Part shown: piece by piece, positions 57,689-64,000 of the stretch | Layout of the letters: every line of letters begins with the position of its first letter | Numbering within the stretch: position 1 is the first letter of the stretch | Origin: Nitrospirota bacterium | GTDB lineage: Bacteria > Nitrospirota > Leptospirillia > Leptospirillales > Leptospirillaceae | Reading direction: 5' to 3' | DNA: 64,000 bases | NCBI GenBank assembly: GCA_021840555.1 | Contig: JAKBXW010000001.1 | Span: 62,001-126,000 of the forward strand | The notes under the pieces: model-generated | What the model was told of the DNA's origin: nothing | Seen by the model: the letters and a program-made list of their open reading frames with translations, nothing else | The model's database searches: none | Position numbers and translations under genes: made by a program

Positions 57689-58516
57689 ATGAGCGGTTTG
57701 ATCATCAACGACAACATGGCATCGCTGAATGCCCAGTACAATCTGAACGAGACCCAGCGCGCCCTGAACAAGCACATTAACCGGCTCTCCTCAGGGTACC
57801 GCGTGAACACCCCCGCGGACGATCCTGCCGGCTATTCGATCTCCCAGCGCATGGGCGGTCAGATCAAGTCCTATGCGGCGGCCATCCGGAACGCCAATGA
57901 CGGATCGAGCCTTCTGCAGACGGCGAACGGGGCCCTTCAGACCGACAACACCATCATCCTGAAGATGCGCCAGCTGGCCATCGAGGCGGCCAACAGCACC
58001 TATTCGCCGAAGGACCTCAAGGTTCTGAACCAGGAGTACCAGCACCTCAAGTCGGAAATCACCCGTATCGCGAAGGTGACCGACTTCAACGGGATGAAGC
58101 TTCTGGACGGAAGCCATTCGGACTTCAAGTTCCATGTCGGTATCTACACGACCTTCAGCGACAGGCTGCATGTGAGGATCGGAAAGGTGGATGCCGGCGA
58201 GCTGGGAATCAACGGAACGGACATTTTAAACCGCAACGATGCCAAACATTCGGTGGACCAGCTCGACAAGGCTCTCGACCGGATCAACGAGCTGCAGGGC
58301 AACATCGGTGCCATCCAGGACCGGATGGAATGGACGATCCGGAACCTGAACACCGCAACCACCAACGTCCAGGCGAGCCGGGCCGGAATTCGCGACGTGG
58401 ATTTCGCCGGAGAAACCGCCAAGTTCACAAAGAGACAGATCCTGTCCCAGTCGGGCGCGGCCGTGCTGGCGCAGGCGAACCTCATCCCGCAGGCAGCCAT
58501 CAAGCTGCTCCCTTAG
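57689..58516 (+). CDS. fliC: flagellin (copy 2)
   Basis: LIINDNMASLNAQYNLNETQRALNKHINRLSSGYRVNTPADDPAGYSISQRM...QSGAAVLAQANLIPQAAIKLLP. Confidence 0.96.
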   Translation: MSGLIINDNMASLNAQYNLNETQRALNKHINRLSSGYRVNTPADDPAGYSISQRMGGQIKSYAAAIRNANDGSSLLQTANGALQTDNTIILKMRQLAIEAANSTYSPKDLKVLNQEYQHLKSEITRIAKVTDFNGMKLLDGSHSDFKFHVGIYTTFSDRLHVRIGKVDAGELGINGTDILNRNDAKHSVDQLDKALDRINELQGNIGAIQDRMEWTIRNLNTATTNVQASRAGIRDVDFAGETAKFTKRQILSQSGAAVLAQANLIPQAAIKLLP

Positions 58517-58518
58517 CC

Positions 58519-58575
58519 AGGCCCGCCCGCCGGGCCTAGGGACTGGCCGGCCTGGTGCCGGCCAGCCCTATTTGT
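58519..58575 (+). terminator. tandem hairpin terminator after fliC2
   Basis: AGGCCCG-CCCGC-CGGGCCT then TAGGGACTGGCCGGC-CTGGT-GCCGGCCAGCCCTA followed by TTTG. Confidence 0.75.
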
Positions 58576-58633
58576 TCTGATGCGGGTTCCGTTTAGTGTG
58601 GATGGGTTTTCGGAGCGATAGCCGGAGGTCATT

Positions 58634-60085
58634 GTGAGCGGAATTTCCGGAGGCATCCCGGGCGCCGGGTCCCCCCAGGACGCATCCCCGCATCGCATGC
58701 GGATCACGAATATGGCAGCACTTTCCCAGGGGCTCGACACGGAGAAGCTTGTCGAGGCCAACCTCCAGGCAGCCGCGGTTCCCCTCGAGCAGATGGAGCA
58801 GCACCAGGCCAATCTTGAAGGGCAGGCCGCGATCTGGCGTCAGGTCCAGCAGAAGCTGGACGGGTTTCTCAAGGTATCCGGGAATCTGAACCTGAAAGAA
58901 GACTTCAACGCCTTCAAAAGCATCGTCCCGCCCCATTCCGCCTTCACCGTCACCCCCGGTCCCGGGGCGTCCCTCGGCTCCTACAGCGTCTCCGTGGAAT
59001 CCCTCGCGAAGCCTGGGGTTCTTGTGTCTTCGGGATTTCCTGACAAGGACAAGACCTCCGTTCTCAACATCCCACCCGACGGGGCCTTTTCCCATGCCTC
59101 CATGACCTTCCTGATCGGGAACCACCTGATCGGAGGACATCTCCGGACAGTCCGTCTCGACAAGGATACGGGCTTCACGATGGAGGATCTGGCCCAGGCC
59201 ATCAACAGCGCGAACATCGGGATCCATGCCATGGTCATGCGCACAGGAGCCCCGGGGGCTCCCTATTCCCTTTCGCTCTCTTCGACGAAGAATGGGGTGA
59301 ATTTTCGGGTCATGGAGCAGGAGGGGCTGGACTTCTCCTTCCGGACGGTCCAGAAAGGAAGCCTCGCCCACCTTCAGGTCAACGGTGTTCCCGTCCAGTC
59401 GGAATCCAACGATGTTGCGGACGCCATTCCCGGATCGGTCATCCATCTCAGGCAGACCACGGGTCCGACGCCGACGACCGCGTCCATCGTTCACAACACC
59501 AAGACCATCAAGACCAACATCGGATCAATGGTCAAGTCCTACAATGATCTTGTAGACTTTCTCGACAAGGAATCCCGCATGAATCCGGCGACAGGGCAGG
59601 GAGGTCCCCTGCTCGGAGCCTATTCGGTTATCGATCTCAGGAACCGGCTGGGTACGGCCCTGACCCGGGCCCTCCCCGACAAGGTCCAGGGAAAATACCG
59701 CACCCTGGCCGATGTGGGGATCACATTCCAGAGAAACGGCCATCTTTCCTTCGACCAGGGGAAGCTCGACAAGGCGCTGGCTTCCAACTATGACGACGTA
59801 GTCCATCTCATGACCGGCTCGGGAGGGACGCCGGGCGTGACTGCATCCCTTCACGACATCCTGACGGAGTTCGCCAATCCTGCGAGTGGCCCCCTCGCCG
59901 GCGAGATCGCGGATATCAACGCCCAGGAGCGGACGAACGTTCGCCAGATGACCCGGAAGCAGGACGAGCTTGCCACTCTGAAAGATCAGCTCGAGGAAAA
60001 GTATTCGGGGCTCCAGAGCCTTCTGGGCGGACTCAACGCCAAGCAGGCTTATGTCAGCCAGCAAATCGCCCGAGGAGTGATCTAG
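58634..60085 (+). CDS. fliD: flagellar capping protein FliD
   Basis: LSQGLDTEKLVEANLQAAAVPLEQMEQHQANLEGQAAIWRQVQQKL; GTG start. Confidence 0.93.
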   Translation: MSGISGGIPGAGSPQDASPHRMRITNMAALSQGLDTEKLVEANLQAAAVPLEQMEQHQANLEGQAAIWRQVQQKLDGFLKVSGNLNLKEDFNAFKSIVPPHSAFTVTPGPGASLGSYSVSVESLAKPGVLVSSGFPDKDKTSVLNIPPDGAFSHASMTFLIGNHLIGGHLRTVRLDKDTGFTMEDLAQAINSANIGIHAMVMRTGAPGAPYSLSLSSTKNGVNFRVMEQEGLDFSFRTVQKGSLAHLQVNGVPVQSESNDVADAIPGSVIHLRQTTGPTPTTASIVHNTKTIKTNIGSMVKSYNDLVDFLDKESRMNPATGQGGPLLGAYSVIDLRNRLGTALTRALPDKVQGKYRTLADVGITFQRNGHLSFDQGKLDKALASNYDDVVHLMTGSGGTPGVTASLHDILTEFANPASGPLAGEIADINAQERTNVRQMTRKQDELATLKDQLEEKYSGLQSLLGGLNAKQAYVSQQIARGVI

Positions 60086-60155
60086 GGGTGAGGAGATCTT
60101 TTCCGTTCTTCCTCGCCGGGATTCGTCACCCACAGAGCGATGAGAGGATCCGTGC

Positions 60156-60602
60156 ATGAACCAGTATGCCGCCGCAACCTACCGCCAGACCATGGAAAGC
60201 ACACTTTCTCCGGCCGACCTTCTGATTCGGCTTTATGAAGGAGCCATCCGGTGCGTGGACATCATCAAGGAAGCGGCCAATTCGGGGGACATTCCCCGGA
60301 GGGCGGATGCTGTCAACAGGCTGACGGGCATCCTGTCCGAACTGGCCTCCGCCGTTGACGGCCAGGAGCCGAAAGATCTTTCCGATTCCCTCGTCTCCCT
60401 CTATCTTTTCCTGATCCAGGAGGTGACACTGGCCAATGTGGCCGGGGAGGTCTTTCGTCTTGATCCCGTTCGGGAGATAATGTCCGAACTCCTCGGAGGC
60501 TGGCGGACAGCCGCCCAGACCGCGCGTAAGCCCCCGGTGGTCGCTCCCGGGAAGACGGACGATGTCCAGACTTCCCGGCGCTCCCTGTCGGTGCGCGGAT
60601 GA
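60156..60602 (+). CDS. fliS: flagellin chaperone FliS
   Basis: YAAATYRQTMESTLSPADLLIRLYEGAIRCVDII. Confidence 0.92.
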   Translation: MNQYAAATYRQTMESTLSPADLLIRLYEGAIRCVDIIKEAANSGDIPRRADAVNRLTGILSELASAVDGQEPKDLSDSLVSLYLFLIQEVTLANVAGEVFRLDPVREIMSELLGGWRTAAQTARKPPVVAPGKTDDVQTSRRSLSVRG

Positions 60603-60985
60603 TCGGCGATACGTCCAGGGAGCTGGTGGAGGAGTTCATGGGCCAGCTCGAGACCCTTTACGACAAGGTGTCTCTCGGCCAAGGGGTTCGGGCTCTTTCA
60701 CTGGCCGAGGTCGAAGGTCTGGATCTGAAACCCCTTCTGGCGGCCCAGGAGGCTCTCGATCGGGCGAAGGTCGTCCTTGGCGACCATCTGGGTTATCCGG
60801 AGCTCGTGATGCTTCTCCATCGCATCGATGTTCTGACGCGCTCTCTTGGCCCCTTCGGAGCGGAGGACGGACCGCTCGCTTCCCGTCTGTCCGCCCTTTC
60901 GGGGCAGGGACCTCATGGAGCTTACGCGAAAGCTTCCCGGCAGTCATCCGCGCTGTTTGGCCAAATAAAACTGGGACAGGTCTAA
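60599..60985 (+). CDS. FliT-like hypothetical protein
   Basis: overlaps fliS stop; helical protein, assignment by position only. Confidence 0.5.
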   Translation: MIGDTSRELVEEFMGQLETLYDKVSLGQGVRALSLAEVEGLDLKPLLAAQEALDRAKVVLGDHLGYPELVMLLHRIDVLTRSLGPFGAEDGPLASRLSALSGQGPHGAYAKASRQSSALFGQIKLGQV

Positions 60986-61191
60986 GGTTTTCCCTTACGC
61001 TTGAGGATTTCCGGATTTTTCCTTGTTCTGCCTCCCCATGGATTTTCTCAGATTGACAGATTTCTGACAGGGAAAGAAAATCCCGGGAGATCTTCTGTTC
61101 AGGAATAAAATTCCTCTTCCATATTGATCCATATAAAAAATCCAATTTAATCATATATATTTAGTTATCGTGACTCCCTTCTTCCCGATCT

Positions 61192-61207
61192 TGGCATAAA
61201 AAATGCG
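61192..61207 (+). promoter_or_regulatory. candidate sigma-54 promoter upstream of glycosyltransferase gene
   Basis: TGGCATA-AAAA-ATGCG, GG-N10-GC spacing; one mismatch in TTGC. Confidence 0.55.
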
Positions 61208-61230
61208 AAAAAGAGATCAGGGAGGTTCTT

Positions 61231-62199
61231 ATGAACATTCTGATGCTTTATACCGCGATTCCTCACACTACGGGGCGCTACCTCGAAAAAGCCCTGCGAG
61301 AGGTCGCTACCATTCGCTCCTGCGGTCCAACCGCTTCGGAGAAGATTCTTCGGGCGTGGGATCTGGAAGCGATCTCCGATCGCGTCAGGCCCCATGACCT
61401 TCCCTGCGAAAAGGTTTCGGCGAAGGCAATCAGGGAGGGATTCCCGGGTTTCCGCCCCGACTGGATCCTCTTCGTGGAAAGCGGGGTCTGGTTCGAGATG
61501 CCGATTCTCGACGAGTGGCCGTCTCCGAAAGCGTGTTATCTGATCGATACCCATCTTTTTGCCGCCGACCACCTCGCGATCGCCAGCCGCTTCGATGTCG
61601 TCTTTCTCGCTCAGAAGCCCTATGTGGAGCTTTTCAGGGAACGCCTCGATCGGCCTGTATACTGGCTCCCCCTCGCCGCCGATCCGCAGATCCATCGTCC
61701 CTTCGACGAGCCGGAGCGCTTCGATGTGGCGATCTGCTCCTCGAATTCCGCTATCCCGGACCGACGTTCGCGCCGCCTCGCCCGGCTTGATATACACAGC
61801 ATTCTTGGACAGAAGAGGGTCTTTCTCGAGGAGATGTCGCGGTTTCTCTCGTCGGGAAAGATCCTCTTCAACTCGGCGGTCAAGGACGATCTGAACATGA
61901 GGGTCTTCGAAAGTCTGTCCATCGGAAAGTGCCTTTTGACGGACTCCGTTCCGGGCCTTCTGGATCTCTTCGCCCCCGATGTCGATCTCGTCGTGTATGA
62001 CGACGCCGATCTCGTGGACAAGTTACGCTTTCTTCTCGCTAATCCGGGGATCCGGGAACGGATCGGGGCCTCCGGAAGAAAGAAAATCCTCCAAAGCCAC
62101 ACCTATCGCCATCGGGCCCGCTCCCTCGTCCGCATCCTGTCCGACAACCCCGGCATTCTCAGAAAAGGAGACGAACATGTTGCGTATTCTCACGTTTAA
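61231..62199 (+). CDS. CgeB/YkvP-like glycosyltransferase
   Basis: FNSAVKDDLNMRVFESLSIGKCLLTDSVPGLLDLFAPDVDLVVYDDADLVDKLRFLLANPGIRERIGASGRKKILQSHTYRHRA. Confidence 0.8.
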   Translation: MNILMLYTAIPHTTGRYLEKALREVATIRSCGPTASEKILRAWDLEAISDRVRPHDLPCEKVSAKAIREGFPGFRPDWILFVESGVWFEMPILDEWPSPKACYLIDTHLFAADHLAIASRFDVVFLAQKPYVELFRERLDRPVYWLPLAADPQIHRPFDEPERFDVAICSSNSAIPDRRSRRLARLDIHSILGQKRVFLEEMSRFLSSGKILFNSAVKDDLNMRVFESLSIGKCLLTDSVPGLLDLFAPDVDLVVYDDADLVDKLRFLLANPGIRERIGASGRKKILQSHTYRHRARSLVRILSDNPGILRKGDEHVAYSHV

Positions 62200-64000
62200 C
62201 TGGCATGAAGGCTATATTTCCCTTCTGGGGAAACTACCGTTTTCCCTCGATATCGTCGAGCGCAAAAAAGGAGGCTATGAGCGCTGGATGCATGAGTTCC
62301 GGCCTTGTCCGCGAGGCTCCCGCATCATCGATGCCGGGGAAGCGATGACGCTTCTCGCCCGAGAAGAATACGATGCCGTCATTTGCCACGACGTCAGCGA
62401 CCTTGTTCTGACGCAGCGTTCTCCCGTTCCCCAGTTTCTGGTTTTCCACAACCGTCTTGACACGATGATCGCCCTCGGGAAAAACCGTGTGGATGCCCGG
62501 GAGTATCGCGAAAGTCTGAAGACGCTCCTCGGGTCGGTCCCCGACCTGACAACGGTCTTCATTTCTCCATCCAAGAAAGAGTCCTGGGGGCTGTCTGGTC
62601 CCGTCATCCTTCCGGGAGTCGATGGCCGGGAATGGAACGGATTCGACGGTGCGGAAGCAAAGGTCCTCAGAATCGGGAACTTTCTCGAAGAGCGGGACCT
62701 GATGCTGGGTGCGAAACTTTCAGGGAGGATTCTGGAAGGACTTCCCCACACGACCCTGGGGATCAATCCCGGGATTTCTGGTGCGAAACCCAGCCGGAAT
62801 CTCGAAGATCTGAAGGAGCACATGCGCCATCATCGCCTTCTTCTCCATTCCACTGTCGAACCGTGGGAGGACGGATACAATCTCTCCCTTCTCGAGTCGA
62901 TGGCCACAGGGATGCCTGTCGTCGCCCTGGCCCATTCGGGGTCCCCGGTCGTCGACGGAGTCAGCGGTTTTCTCTCTGACAGCGTCGAGAAACTAAGGGA
63001 ATCGGTTGAAACGCTTCTCGCCAATCGGGAGAAGGCCATCGAGATGGGAAACAAAGGCCGGGAGAGTGTTCTCAGGGAATTTCCGGAGGAGCGCTTTCTC
63101 GAAGAGTGGGAACGCCTTGTAAACCGGAAGGTTTCGCTCTGGAAGCCGAAGCAGATCTACCGGAAAGAGCGGGGAGAGGTCATCGACAGGATCCCGGCGG
63201 GATCCAGCCGGATTCTGGACATCGGATGCGGGACGGGAGCCATGGGTCGCGGGATTAGGACGCGGTGGGGAGATGTCCATCTGGTGGGAATCGAAAAGGA
63301 TCCGGCGCGCGCCTTCGAGGCCCGGGCCTATTACGACCGCGTCGTCGAAGCCGACGCAGCCCTCTGGAAACCCGACTTTGCCGCGGAGAGCTTCGACGCC
63401 ATCATTCTGGCCGACGTTCTGGAGCATGTCGAAAATCCGGCGATGCTTCTGAAACGGTATGTTCCCTTTCTGTCTTCTCACGGAGTCATGGTTCTCTCCG
63501 TGCCAAACATCCGTTATCACGAAGTTCTTTCGGGGTTGGCCCAGGGCCGTTTCGACTATCAGGAGCAGGGAATCCTCGATCGCTCCCACCTCAGGTTTTT
63601 CACGCGCAAGACTCTGGTCGAACTGCTCGAATCCTCCGGTCTTCAGGTGGAGACGATCGCTGCCAATGTTTCGGCAGAGTATACCCGGATGTCGCAAGAT
63701 CTGGCCGAAAAGAAAATGCCAAAGCTCGACATCGATCTGGGTTCGGTCATTCTCAAACAGCAGTCCCCCGAGGAAATCCGGGACCTGTTCGTCATGCAGT
63801 TTCTGGTGACCGCACGCCGGAAAGTTTTTGGGCTCATCGAGAAGGTCGACGATCTCATGGGATCCGGACTCGTCGATGGCATTGAGTCGATCCTCGAGGG
63901 AGGGCTCGCCGATCCGGCCCTGACGCTGGAAGAGAGAGGGGAGGTCGAGATCAAGCTTGGAGAGATTCTCTCCAGGAAGGGAGATCTTGACGGAGCTGTC
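62177..64000 (+). CDS. glycosyltransferase-SAM methyltransferase fusion, 3' end beyond window
   Basis: 608 codons without stop from ATG 62177: MLRILTFNWHEGYISLLGKLPFSLDIVERKKGGY..., GT C-terminal LLHSTVEPWEDGYNLSLLESMATGMPVVAL, then ILDIGCGTGAMGRGI...FDAIILADVLEHVENP; absent from ORF track. Confidence 0.85.
   Translation, partial: MLRILTFNWHEGYISLLGKLPFSLDIVERKKGGYERWMHEFRPCPRGSRIIDAGEAMTLLAREEYDAVICHDVSDLVLTQRSPVPQFLVFHNRLDTMIALGKNRVDAREYRESLKTLLGSVPDLTTVFISPSKKESWGLSGPVILPGVDGREWNGFDGAEAKVLRIGNFLEERDLMLGAKLSGRILEGLPHTTLGINPGISGAKPSRNLEDLKEHMRHHRLLLHSTVEPWEDGYNLSLLESMATGMPVVALAHSGSPVVDGVSGFLSDSVEKLRESVETLLANREKAIEMGNKGRESVLREFPEERFLEEWERLVNRKVSLWKPKQIYRKERGEVIDRIPAGSSRILDIGCGTGAMGRGIRTRWGDVHLVGIEKDPARAFEARAYYDRVVEADAALWKPDFAAESFDAIILADVLEHVENPAMLLKRYVPFLSSHGVMVLSVPNIRYHEVLSGLAQGRFDYQEQGILDRSHLRFFTRKTLVELLESSGLQVETIAANVSAEYTRMSQDLAEKKMPKLDIDLGSVILKQQSPEEIRDLFVMQFLVTARRKVFGLIEKVDDLMGSGLVDGIESILEGGLADPALTLEERGEVEIKLGEILSRKGDLDGAV

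Noticed and set aside
58576-58630. possible sigma-28 promoter before fliD (GTTTAG...GAGCGATAG)
   Set aside because: Both boxes match poorly; not distinguishable from background.
1-64000. CRISPR arrays, transposases, phage or integrase genes
   Set aside because: No regularly spaced direct repeats and no mobile-element proteins were recognised in the track; the region looks like core genome.

Overview
The window is a large flagellar/chemotaxis regulon on the + strand. It is probably from an acidophilic Nitrospirota such as Leptospirillum; this is inference from gene content and composition and was not searched. Positions 1-13.2 kb hold housekeeping and accessory genes: a methyltransferase, a rhodanese, an outer-membrane barrel protein, a single-domain globin, a SurA-N-like protein, gcvT-gcvH-gcvPA-gcvPB with a lipoate ligase-like gene, an HDOD protein, queG and a sigma-54 activator without a receiver domain. 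Positions 13.3-61 kb hold a nearly complete polar-flagellum set: TPR protein, flagellar-type histidine kinase and sigma-54 response regulator, flgBC, fliEFGHIJ, motE-like, fliK, flgDE, fliL, fliN, fliOPQR, flhBA, flhFG, fliA, cheY, cheA, an MCP, cheW, motAB, a FliK-like plus FlhB-C-like pair, flgFGAHIJ, fliC1, flgMN, flgKL, csrA-fliW, fliC2, fliD, fliS and a fliT-like gene. A probable flagellin-glycosylation module runs off the right edge. The most notable signals are: (1) an unbroken CsrA-FliW fusion frame that appears to begin at an ATT codon, has an internal SD-ATG for stand-alone FliW, and lies directly upstream of a flagellin gene whose leader carries CsrA-like sites; (2) no fliM between fliL and fliN; (3) a chemoreceptor with a c-type heme CxxCH motif in its periplasmic domain; (4) four -24/-12 promoters with exact GG-N10-GC spacing, plus sigma-28 promoters; (5) a long glycosyltransferase-methyltransferase fusion absent from the ORF track because it has no stop in the window; (6) an ~0.8 kb intergenic region with GGA-bearing hairpins. 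No CRISPR array, tRNA, rRNA or transposon was seen.
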